From assembly GCA_036426205.1 (NCBI GenBank), contig WSYH01002479.1, positions 1 to 64,000 of the forward strand: a stretch of 64,000 bases of DNA. Reading direction: 5' to 3'. The notes under the pieces were generated by a model. The model was not told the origin of the DNA. It was given only the letters and a program-made list of their open reading frames with translations, and did no database searches. Below are positions 31,247 to 42,224 of the stretch, one piece after another; within the stretch, counting starts at the first letter, position 1, and the number at the start of each line of letters is the position of its first letter. The position numbers and the translations under genes were made by a program. Source of the DNA: Ascaphus truei. Lineage: Eukaryota; Chordata; Amphibia; Anura; Ascaphidae.

Positions 31247-32873
31247 GTGTAAAAATTAATTTTCCTTTCCAGGTAAAATGCCTTTTAGCCAATAACTCTC
31301 AGGCGTGATTGGTGCGCCCAGAAGCCATTGCTCAAATCTTAATGTATTTGTAAAGCGTTTACGCTGTAATCCGTTTAAGTTTTGAAGTGAATGTGTGTTC
31401 TGTGTGTCACTGAGGTGTGACTTTATTAGTCAGAATACCAAAAGTCCTTGTGGCATAACCTTTCGTTTGTCACGAAGGTCCGGATTTCCTCTAGTTTTGC
31501 TGACCGTACCGTCGGGAGTTTTAATGTCTTGTCTGCAGATTAATCTGTACACTCACCCTCATACGAGGTTGCGATAAAATGTGTAGTTTTGTGGTGGTAG
31601 AGTGTCTTGTCTCTGGATTTGAGTTTGAAAACTCCTATTTCTCTTTGAAAAATTACCTTTTCTGCGTCCCACTGTTCGTCTCTAGATAAACTGGAGCTGA
31701 TATTGATTGAACGGAGGTCTCTCCACTTCCTTTTTTGGACAGGAAATTTCTAATTTCTCTCTCTTCTCCCCTTTTTTTATTGTTTCGCTCAATCAGTCTT
31801 CCTGTACTTGTTTGCGTTTTAGGCCGATTTAGGGGCGCACCCGTGGCTTCCGCCGGTTAAACTTCTGCCAACGAGAGTATAGTATTTTTCAAAATTTCCG
31901 GAACGGCATTATTGGGTTTTTGTTCTAAACTGGTAAACCTTGTTTTGTCTTTCAAGGTCTAAACAGCAACCCTGGCCCTTATCAATGCCTTAAAAGAAAA
32001 ACCCCAACAATCTCATGGTTGCTTGTTGTAAACTTAGCCTAAAATGTAAGCTGCTACAATTCCACTAGTCTTATTAACTTGTCCTAGCGTACTGCAAATT
32101 ATGAATAGTAACCTTCCCTGGGGTTTTTCATACACATTGCTGATGACTGATCCCAGTTTTCTTGCTTCAGGCCAATGTGATTGACAACCTGCCGCAGCAC
32201 AAATTCCCTAAGCAAGTTTTTTGTTTGTGGGGTGGTGTGGGATAAACATCCATCTAAAGAATGGGGGTGTTCTTTCATTAAGCGCCCAATGCAATGTCTT
32301 TCGGCTTGTTGGTAACTGAACCATTGGCGGCTTTATATTGGCCATAGGGATCCACACTTGTACCCTAGCTGGCACGGTCAATTACCTTGAGCTCCTCCCT
32401 CTTGTTGCTAAGAGGACTAATAATTTCTCTTAGCAGTGTGATTTCCTGCAGTAGCATTAGGCACGCTCTGTCTCACATCCCGGTGCACTTGTGTCACTCC
32501 ACCCCGGTAAATGTACTGGTTAAATAATGTTGTGAGATTCTCCCCCATAGTTTTCACCCAGAAATTAATAGGAGCCCCCTGTCTGTCCACGCCTGTGCAC
32601 AAATCACAGGCTGTTGCCCCAAAATGACATTGCTGCATTATATGTCAAATTGATGATCGTGTGTGTCAACGGGTTATATGCCTGTTTGTATGGTATTGAT
32701 ATGTGTGTGGGTCACTGTGGGTTGGTCCTATGTGAGATAGGATATCTTCACCAGGTCCCCACGGGCCAATTAAATTCAAATGCCAGAGTTTCACCATCAA
32801 TCACCTCTCTAAGATACTGACTTCTCATGAAAACATTCAGATCTGCAACCCGTGCAAAATCCATAACAGCCAT
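31247..32873 (-). pseudogene. gag: gag/RT fusion, second copy
   Basis: Collinear with 15853-17447. The ATG position is kept (32871-32873), and the same gag-to-RT junction appears to be present (about 31415), so the in-frame deletion predates the split of the blocks. The frame itself is destroyed by indels. Confidence 0.8.
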
Positions 32874-33028
32874 GATATACGATTAATATTTATATAATGA
32901 AAATTGTACCTTCTCTCTATTATAAAGAGGAAATAGCATACCAATGTACTTTAAAGATTAAATGGGTAACATACGAATTTATGACTTATTTATACAACGC
33001 ATGCGTAATAACCACTTTTAGGCACCAT

Positions 33029-33768
33029 AATCTTTGGCTCCTGCCACCTTCCTCTCCCAGTAATGCCTCTTGATAGTTATATCCGGCAACTAGCACAAAA
33101 CAAATCACGATATCGTACTTGTTTTGAGATTCTCGGTTTCACACTCTCTTAAGATGCAAGTATTGTGAGATTTTTATAAGAAGGTCACTCAGAGTTTGTA
33201 AAAGATAAGGTTTGGTCGTTTATGATCACATAACAAAATATCAGAATTATCGCAACCACCTAACTTTTAAGCTCACGGCTACAGTAACTAACATCCATTC
33301 CTAACTATGGCAAGATTATTTATCTAATATGCATGTCATACTCACAAACCGAAAGTTATACAATAGGGCAGCCCAGTCTCAGATAAGTCTCATCTGTGTG
33401 GTTCTCCCACTCTCTCACTTCGGTTCTATCAATGCCCTGTCCACCCTACTTATTGGAGCTATTTTTGCTGCGACTGATATTTGGCATCCTCTGTGGCTCT
33501 GATGATGATTTTTTAGCATCAGCAATTACAGTTTGACCGCAACGGGGTTTACCCCCCTGAGTACTACTTTCCTCGTTTTATTCTCTGTACCTATGTACAA
33601 ATATCCTGTCCTTTTCCTTCTAGCAAAACAACCCTTTTTCTAAGATCAGAACAGCTAAGATATTGCAATATGCTCCCATCTGTTACTTACGCTAAATATG
33701 TACTCTATATGTACCTGTGACACTGTATTAAGTATTCTTTTATGTCCCTAGAAGCTACCTGCAATCCA
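33029..33768 (-). repeat. Provirus 5' LTR, second copy
   Basis: Collinear with 17602-18340 but with many small indels, in contrast to the 99% identity between the two LTRs of the first block. Confidence 0.85.
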
Positions 33769-34960
33769 TAACATTCGCCCATGTCCTGCAGCAGAGTCCC
33801 CACTCCCTCGGGTAGTGGGGCCCCGTGACCTCAGGACCACTTTCCCAACTTCCGCTCCCATAAGGACTTTGACGGGATCTCGGGAGGCCCTCCCTCTCCG
33901 ATCCCGTCCGCACACATGTGCCCGACCTCGGGATATGAAGCACCCTCTATCCCCTAGCCGCTCTCACGTTATCCCACCCCCTTCAACTTTATTGTCTAAA
34001 CCGTTATTTAACCAAACCGCATCTATAACGTAACTGTAGATGTTTATTATGGGTTTTTTTTTTTTTTTTTTTGGCCAGGGCTCTAGTCTAGTTGCCTAAG
34101 TCCAGTTCCCAAAAACGGCCCCCCGCTTACTCCTAAACCCGTACTCACCTCCTCCCTAATCTCGCCCCACTTGCTTGAAGCTCATACACCAGTGTTCCCC
34201 CCCCTGTTGTTTTTCTCCCCCCATTTTTCCTTTTTTCTCTCTCTCTCCCTCCCCTCCCCGCCCTAATCACCTGTGCTCTCCTTTTGTCCTATCTCGCGTG
34301 CATCCTATCCCCCTTTCTCGCTGCCTGAGCTTGCCTCTGTGGAGTGCCGCTTCGTGCCGTCCCCTGTGTGTCCGCTCATTCCTCCCTTCTGCCTGCGCTC
34401 CCCTTTAATGTGCCGCTATAACTCGGCGCGTCCGGGGACTTCCACTTGCGTGCGTGGGGCCGTCCCCCTCCCGCCTTCGTGGTCCGCTCCGGCGCGCCTC
34501 AGTCTATCTCGGTACATCCGCCACCTTCCAAGATGGCGCTGAGACTCCTCTGGCGTCCTCCTACGACAACATCCGGTTTCCGGGCGGCCGCCATTTTGGT
34601 GCCCTCCTGGCGCCCTCGGGAAGATGTGTTGCTCTCTGCTCCGCTCACTCACCCTTCCTGGTTTCTGCGCCTCACGGGATCAACGGGGGGAATCTGAGAA
34701 GCGCATTTCACCCGCCATCCTTCCTCCATCCTCTTGCCCGACCGAAAGGTTAGTTTCTTTTCCTTTTCTCTTTGTAGGGATTGTCGGGCCGACTTTGACG
34801 GGTGACCGGGGGGGGGGAGGTCTCTGTGGTCAACACCTGGGGGTTCCTAGAGCTCTATGCCGGGTCAGAGGCGAGGTCAAGGGCTGTCAGACCCTGTCCC
34901 AGTGGCCTCCCAAACTGGCCTCAACTTAGGCCCTCACCAGGCAAACTGTAACTTAAAACA
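33769..34960. other. GC-rich YY1-motif region, second copy
   Basis: Collinear with 18341-19470. The AAGATGGCG and CCGCCATTTTG motifs are kept. It includes the 19-T insertion at 34054-34072. Confidence 0.8.
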
Positions 34961-34964
34961 CCGA

Positions 34965-35814
34965 AATGTTTGCATGAGTCCTTTAGTAACTTTTATAACT
35001 TTATGTTTTTCTCCACTTATATTCTCTTGGGTCTTTGGCGTGCTGAAACCAAAAAAAAACCAAAAATCAATGAGCGTCGGACGTCCAATCACAATAAGGG
35101 TGAGCGGGGATAAGTCCTGGATAATCTGGCATTTTTGGTGGATCGATTCCCAAACGGCAGGACCCTCTTGTAGCGCAACACTGGCCGTTCGTTGTATAAT
35201 AGTGTAGCCGGAGGATATGTCTCTCTGGCTGTTCATTTAGACTGGTCGGGAGCGCAGGGCCCTTTGGCAACGGTCCATTGCCAGACCTCTTTATTGCTGT
35301 CTGCATCGGGATTCCAGCCAGCCGTGCGTGAAGCCTCACAATCCCCACTTCTTCAGGGCCCCCCCCGGATTCAATATTATTTCTCTATCGCTGTTCTCTC
35401 CGCGTCTCCTTCCGCTCTTTTAGCTAAGCTCCTCTCTTTTGTTTTTGAAGTCCGCTGCCTGTTTTTTCTCTGTCGTTTTCCCTGCCCTGATGGTGAGATC
35501 CCTTGGCTCCCCGATAATCCGTTCGGGTCCGCCATCTTGTTGAACCTTCAGCTCCCCTTAACCTCCTTACTATCACCGCCGCTTTGTAGAAGCATTTTCA
35601 GGTCATTATAGAGCTGCGAAGTCAAAACATCGCCGGACAGGAGTTGGGACTGACTATTGTTCCTTCGTTGTCCCCTTCCAATTCTGTGTCAGTTGTCCGC
35701 CATTCTCCTGTTTGAGCACTTTCATTCAGAGAAGCAGAGCCGCGCCAACCAGAAGTAAGCCCGTACTTCAGCTAAGCTTTTTTTTTTCTTGCCGACCCGG
35801 CTTCTTAGGGGCCA
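34965..35814 (-). pseudogene. L1 ORF1, second copy
   Basis: Collinear with 19473-20265. The ATG (35812-35814) and parts of the C-terminal domain (about 35160-35060) can be matched. The coiled coil is broken by indels. Confidence 0.8.
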
Positions 35815-35944
35815 TCCTGGGTGTTTACCTAGCCGTGATCAAGTGTCATCGCCTCGGTTTTGTTTTTGGGGTGTTTATTTCGTAATATACTGTGGACCGC
35901 GGGACGGAGCAAGCCACTCAGCTTCCATAAACAACCGATCCTTC

Positions 35945-37115
35945 GCGCTGCGCCTCCCATTGACGGACATTTTTATTATCCTGGAGCCGCAATGTTCAGA
36001 GCTGTTAAACTTTTGGCATCCTTCAACAACATTCCCTTGCACAATACGGTTTATCCTTTCCCACAGCAATGAGGAGAATATCCTTCCTGTACCAACGGTG
36101 TACAAGGCTCATGGCCTCTGGCCACTAGGGTTGTGTACCCCAAGCCCACAGACAGAAATGCTACTGCATGCGTCCAGTTCACCATCCTGTACCCCTTAAG
36201 AAGTTTTGCCTTACTCGCACTTTTAAGGGTGAAAACGAATTACCAGTGATCCTGACAATAGTGGATGATGGCACTAGTTGCCCGGCAACTCGGTTCCTAA
36301 AACAGGATATTTGCCCAATATGATGTTAAAGTGCATTAGAACGTGTCAAACAATTTGGATCGGAATAACTCTAACATCCCTTGGTGGAGTGTTAAGCAAT
36401 CGCACAGATTCATGTGGTTAGCAGCGTCAGCACAGCATCAAGGCTCATCCAACAAGCGTGCGGCACAATTGGCGATCCTTGCAATGATGAGAAGTTGGAC
36501 AGTTTTTCAGGAGCCTCCCTCCTATTTTGTTTTTCACAACGTGGTCACAGCATGGGTGACTGATCAAACCACGGACCCTATGGACAATGGTGCGCAACCC
36601 CAAACCTGACTACCAAGAACCTGCTCATACAAGTGCCGGGGCTGTAACGAAACTTTCCCTTTAATATTGCAGTCCGGGTCATCATAAACTACTCACCGCA
36701 CAAAGTGTATGCTCATTAAAATTCGACAAATTCCTTAACTGCGAGCAAAATTTGCAGTATAATTGATCAAGTGCCCCTGCACCGTGTACTACATTGCAAA
36801 CCTGTTAGGGATGTTAAGAGGCGGATAGCCATTTCATCGGTCCTATCAGAAGGCATTACTTAATGGCAAACACAGGACGACCAGGAGTTTCAAATGCCTA
36901 CCAGTCGCAACGCACTGTCATGGTGACATGCAGACACTCTTGGCGACATTCCGGTTGTATGCCAATTCTACACAAGTTCAACAAGTACACACCACGGGGT
37001 GGCGACAGGAATAAACTTCTCTTGCGAATGAGCCGAGGCTGATTTTTGAGACGTTGAAAACTGTAGCTCCGCATGGACTTTAATGAGGACCTCAAAGTTG
37101 GGGATGTTTTTTATG
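35945..37115 (+). pseudogene. PLE RT/GIY-YIG part, second copy
   Basis: Collinear with 20400-21541. It reads short RT pieces (FNNIPLHNTV at about 36015) and degraded GIY-YIG motifs near 36780-36850. No frame runs far. Confidence 0.8.
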
Positions 37116-38758
37116 ATACTACAAGGTCTTTTTTTATGATACTCTAAACCCCGCTCTTTTCTAAGCAATTTTTGATGATTTTTTTATATATCATATTTTC
37201 AGATAAGTTTTCCTCATGGCTCCCTTCAGTCACCCACTTCGCACTCCCTTCATTCAGCGTTCATTTGAGTGATTGCATGTGTAATGTGGGTGTCCGGTGT
37301 TTTGACACGTTTGCTTCATCATTCACACTGTCCTCCAGCCTATGCCATAGTGTCCACACTACACCCTTCATCCCCTTTCTCTGGGCACATCCATTACTTA
37401 GTTTCCTATCAGGGAACATAAGGGGCCATAAATCTGTCATGTAACCAAGTATTTTATGTAGGTGTATTTATTTCACTCTATGAGGTTTTTTTTGGTAGTG
37501 GCCATAACTGGTATGTGGCTGTGTTCGTTGCACCTAATGTTACAGGACCCCGTGGCCCGCGTTGCCTAGGTCAACAGCAGGATACACAGGTTTTATTTTT
37601 GCGCATTGGTTGCTACGGACGCGTTAACGGCTACGCATGCTCAGTTTGTCAACGGCTTTAGGGCTGTTCACTTCTGCCTCCCCGAGGCGCATGCTTGAAA
37701 CGACGATGCTGCGTGTCAATCAAGCGCCGGGGTGTATGCTGATGCTCATCGTGTCCGACCCATACTCTGTTATGCGGTTCTTTGGTCCACACGGGTGAGT
37801 TTGATTATTTTTATATATATATATATATCTATATATATATATATCTATATACACACACATCTATTTTATTAATTAATCCTATTCTAAAACGTCTTGAAGG
37901 TTAGTGCACTAGGGGGGTTGCTTTTTCCTTTTTTCCATAGTTTTACTTCTGGGATGTATACTCTTTTTTGATGCAGCAGCCCCCCTTATCACCAAGTCGA
38001 CTGCGTTTTTTGGACTTTTCCCTTTCCCATGAAGGGGAGTGTCGTGACACATTGTGTCTGATTCTTTCTGGACTTTATTCTTTTTTGTATATTTTTGAGT
38101 ATTTTATTTGTCATAAGATAATGGTTTTAGCGCTGTTTGTTTTCGCTCCTGGTTATATTGTGATGGCCGACACCACATTGCGTCTTTTTTTGTCCCCAAT
38201 GAAGCAGGGAAACACTGTACTTTCTAAGCACGGGGTTTTTATTTACAGGGATAATATGAATCTGGCCCCACCGTCCCTTTGAGAAACACCCAAATAATAA
38301 AATCAAATCCTATTGCCATTAGGAAATTTTTTAAAAACTACATATTTCAGCAGCAACTCTACCAACCACCCAGGTGGATAGCTAGCTCATTCCACCCACA
38401 ACAGATGTTTATTATTTGGCTTCGCATAAAATCTCTGTATACCGAAAAATCAGGGTTTGGCTTATCTGTAAGTCCAACCAGCGATGTCCCTGCTCAGCAC
38501 AGCTCTCTCACAGCATGTGTCTCTCAGACTTCTTTCATTCCTTTCACCCCGCCATTGCTGGGGAGCTCCTCTTCTCATCCCTTCTCTGGGAAGCAACTGC
38601 CTCAGCAGGTGCCTTGCTGCTTCGCATGCTTTTAAGCACTCCTGATTAATTAACCCAGCAGGTGCTCAGCCAAGCCGAGAGGATTAACTCGATGAAGAGC
38701 TGCAAAGAATTCATATAACTGGCCCTATTCACCCCTAGAGGACAGCGATGGCACCCAC
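37116..38758 (+). repeat. PLE tail and flank, second copy
   Basis: Collinear with 21542-23128, with the (TA)n tract at about 37815-37852. No gene. Confidence 0.8.
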
Positions 38759-38985
38759 AATTTGCATCTCATCCACCTCTGTTTAAAAGCTGTGTTTAAA
38801 CAGCATCATTGGGCTTGAGGATTGGCTTGTGTACATCGAGCTTGAGACAAAAGGTGCACTGATGCTCATTTGCCAGGTCCTTTTCCCAGAATCCCTGCTG
38901 CAGTGGAAGTGCTGTATGCTGGGTGACAATGGGAAAGCAGGTTGTGCAGACCTGTCTAAGACCTGCCATGAACATACAGAATATT
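38759..38985. repeat. 47-bp unit plus MITE with reversed core
   Basis: The 47-bp sequence (one copy) runs directly into the MITE. Between the two inverted ends the core is the reverse complement of the core at 24855-24938. Confidence 0.75.
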
Positions 38986-39014
38986 TGCAGTTGCTATATA
39001 TTATATATATATAT

Positions 39015-39808
39015 TTGAAAAAGAAAGAAAAAACAATGCGCACCTAGTGGCATTAACATAATCAAATTGTAATGTCAAGGAACTAAAATCTATCAATGCC
39101 CACTCACGAAGGTTAGCAATAAAATAGCTGTATGAGATTGGCTTCTCATGTGCCGTCGGCTCGATCCTCTTGTTGTAGCCCAAATGCTGGCGTCGTCACG
39201 TGACCCCTCTCGGTAACCGGTGAATCGAAAGCTCACATGCAATGTTCGCTGGGAAGGGACCTCTAGACACGGCAAAGGTCCTCCAGGTCCTCTATGTTAA
39301 TAGCTGGAGCCGTCTGATACACACCAAGGCCAGGAGTTCCTGGCAGCAGCGCCTCGATGCTCCGTGGGCAAATTGCGGTCTCAAGCTAGTCCGTGTCCCT
39401 ACGCGTTTTCGTCACGGATAGTCTACTAATAATTGAGAAACAAGTTCTACATTTAAGAGACTCCTTCCTGGTGGTGTATCCGACGCTCCAAGACCTACCT
39501 AACCATATAGACCTGGAGGACCTTTGCTGCTAGAGGGTCCCTTCCCAGCCGAACTTGCATGTTGAGCTTCCGCTTTCCTTTCCCCGTTCACCGGTTACAC
39601 GAGGTGGAGTCACGTACACGCCAGATTTGGAGCTACACCAGATAGGATCGATCCAACGGCACATGATAGCCAATCTCATACACGCCTATTTTAATTGCTT
39701 TAAACCTTGTGAGTGGCATTTGGATAGATTTATGTTGCCTTGAAATACATTTGTTTTTTAATTATGTTAATGCACTAGGGGTGCGCCTGTTTTTTCTTTT
39801 CTTTTTGT
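39015..39808. repeat. Fold-back element of about 790 bp
   Basis: Arms of about 270-300 bp (39015-39300 and 39515-39808) are diverged reverse complements; their outer ends read GCGCACCTAGTGGCATTAAC and its complement. The centre (about 39390-39425) holds a short hairpin with ACGCGTTTTCGTCACGG. This is probably a non-autonomous DNA element. Confidence 0.75.
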
Positions 39809-40602
39809 CAGTATTGGTTCAGGGACTGGTTTTTTTTTGGGGTGGAAAAAAAAAAAATGTTTCCCCCGCCGCCCTTTGAAACGGGGCTCAAGACTTGGTG
39901 CTATTATCCATTGGAACGACTTTTAATATTGAAGGGTTGTTTGTATTTTTTAATTTTCTTTTTCACTTTTTTAATTTTTGTTTTATTAAAACTGTTAGTA
40001 TTTTTAACCTACAGAGGTATTTTTAATCTAGTACAAGTAGTATTAGTATTCACATTGGCATATTGGCATTTTAGTCTCTTCATTGTGTATTAGTTTTAAA
40101 CTAGTCACCCCCCCAAGCACCCTACTGATTAGCTAGCGGTTTCTTTTTTAATTATCTTATATAAAGGCGCTACGTTCATTTTTTTGTTTTGTTTAATATA
40201 ATGCATATATATATAATATATATATATATAATATAATATATATATCTATATATAACAAACAGAGAAAAACAACATCGCTAACACATTTAATCTTATGACA
40301 AAATAAATACCTCAATAAATATAACAAAAACATGAATAAACGAGTCCAAACACATATCTATATTTATATATAAGAATAATATATACTGAGTTAACGTTAT
40401 GGTGAGTAAAAAGGACAAAAACCCTCCACAGCAAGCAAATATGCAAATGTAAATACAACTGGTGTGCTCATCTGCATGTCTTTATGGGTCTCTTCTTCTC
40501 TCACCATAACTTACTCATGTATGGTAAACCCCATCCTTAGTAGCTTCTCCTGCATACCCAGTTTACAACCACCCCACACTGATGAGACCCATCAAGTCAA
40601 AC
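39809..40602. other. AT-rich stretch, reversed PLE tail and MITE end
   Basis: Poly-T/A rich DNA, (TA)n at 40200-40250, and a reversed match to the PLE tail at 40250-40350 (GCTAACACATTTAATCTTATG). From about 40440 a MITE-like sequence with GTGCTCATCTGCATGTC follows; the Tx1 insertion interrupts it. No gene. Confidence 0.6.
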
Positions 40603-40639
40603 AGCTGTCTGTGGGTGGGTTTTTTGCGAAATCAAGAGG

Positions 40640-41780
40640 ATGGAAGGTTTCCATTGGAGCCCGCCGGGACCACCCTGCACAATGAAGAAGCTGAAAAGAC
40701 GAAGAAGGGAGCACCGGCACCCCCTTAGACAGGTCCCCACGAGCATGAGAACGGACGTAGGAGGCCCAGCCGGCAACGCATCTCCAGCGGCTCAGCGACT
40801 TTGCCACCCCAGCTGCCTCACCCCCACTGCCGCACCAGCAGCGCGGCCCCAGCTCCAACCCTGGTAGCTGGGAGCAGCAGTCAACAGGAGGCTCCCCCGC
40901 CTGGAACCCTGGATGATGCTACGGTGGTTATGCAGCTGAGGGTATGCGACTGACACGCCCTCTATTGACGCTGAACCCTTTGCCATGATCTGGTAAGCAA
41001 AGCAGGCTTTACTACTCCGGACGAGATCCTGAGCTCCAGGACCTCAGGGTTGCCTGTTTTTCGTCACCTTCGCCACGGCGGGAGCCTGCAGGCGGTACTG
41101 GAGTCTTTCAACCCTGAAACAGGAGGTCCCCTCTCATAGTTCCGACGTGAAACTGCCCTATCCAGAGGGACAGAAGAGGATCACTGTGACGGTGAGAAAC
41201 CCCATATCCCTGGAAAGGATATTGCTACCTTTCTGCGGCTCTCTTGCCCGGGTGAAGGGAGCCGACAGGATCAAGGAAAGTTGGGGTACGGGTGGGAAAG
41301 TTGAAGCTGGTTTCGCTTGTGGCCAAATCCATAACATGGCAGATCGTCTGCACCACTCCCTCCCAGTTTTTCACTTGCGGGCACTCCAGGGAGGACTTTT
41401 ACCCTGACCATCCCCAGACCTGCGGTAATTGTCGGGGGAACCTGGGCATCAGTTGAATAGTGCACCCTGAAAGCCTGCAGAAATGCAAGACACCGACACG
41501 AAACCCAGTGATTTTCCCGCCAGAAAAACCTGCGACCTGTGGGAGAGCAACCACTGTTCCGGGACTGCCAGCTGGTGGTCAGGAGGCTACGCATAGGCCG
41601 CGGACTAAAGGGCGCACACCAGGCGCGCCCCTGACATCATTCCAGAAGGCCAGCCAAGAAGCCCCCTGCCAACCAACCCTTAAAGGCAAAAAGGGGGTAA
41701 GTTCAGAAGAGCAAGGGAAAAAGGAGCCACCCAAGCAGCCGCCCGCTGCAGCTCCTGAGCCCCAGCTGCCCCTTCAGTAG
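40640..41780 (+). pseudogene. Tx1-clade LINE ORF1 (gag-like), frames broken
   Basis: Pieces in different frames give a Pro/basic N-terminus (40640-40867), then 'GQKRITVTVRNPISLERIL' (41165 on). A Cys-rich patch follows (CGHSREDFYPDHP, QTCGNC at about 41370-41440) that looks like the zinc-knuckle end of Tx1 ORF1, and a Lys/Pro/Gln-rich tail ends at 41780. It would bind element RNA. Several frameshifts prevent a single frame. Confidence 0.6.
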
Positions 41781-42224
41781 CATCCCCACCCCACCCCTTC
41801 CCACCCTCAACCCCTGCTTGCAACACTCCTCCTCGCCGACCCCCACTGTGCTGCAAACCGTCCACCCTCCCCCCGCCCTACCCCAACCTCCCCGACCATC
41901 CCACCTCTTGCCCCCTCCCACCCTCCACTGCAGCCCAGCCCCCCCACCCTCCATGAGGCTGCAGCCCCTCCCTCTGTAACACCTCTCCCCCTCCCAGCCC
42001 CGAGGCTTGTGCAACCCCCCTGCCCTCGTTCCTCCCTGCTACAGATAAACGCGCCCCCATAGCCCAGACTCGGAATGGAGAACAGTGGAAAAGAGTAGAG
42101 GTCGCCCCTGAGACGGATAGGCCCGCACAGGGCTGGAGCAGGAAAGACCAAATGGCAATCGGCGACTACATCCTCATCCCATTTCCAGCGATGGCTGACA
42201 TGTGAACCATTAACTGCGACCTGG

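Larger units (their letters stand above)
25875..38873. repeat. Direct second copy of 10517-24850, indel-rich
   Basis: The block follows the first copy base by base through L2, the 79-bp array, integrase, RNase H, RT, solo LTR, gag, LTR, GC-rich region, L1 ORF1, PLE and its tail. It is full of 1-3 base insertions and deletions, local doubling of a few bases and two homopolymer insertions (16 A's at 28811-28826; 19 T's at 34054-34072). Almost every frame of the first copy is broken here. The 1.56-kb segment at 23176-24732 is missing. The error type fits uncorrected long-read sequence rather than old duplication. Confidence 0.9.

Noticed and set aside
25875..38873. A true second provirus insertion
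   Set aside because: The block contains the same flanking L1, PLE, L2 and solo LTR at identical positions, so it is a copy of one locus, not an independent insertion.
39380..39430. A third hammerhead core at the centre of the fold-back element
   Set aside because: Only GACGAAAACGCGT-like sequence is left; the CTGANGA box and stem II are not separable.
41680..42151. Gly-rich minus-strand frames up to 114 codons
   Set aside because: Antisense to a C-rich part of the Tx1 LINE between ORF1 and ORF2; composition artefact.
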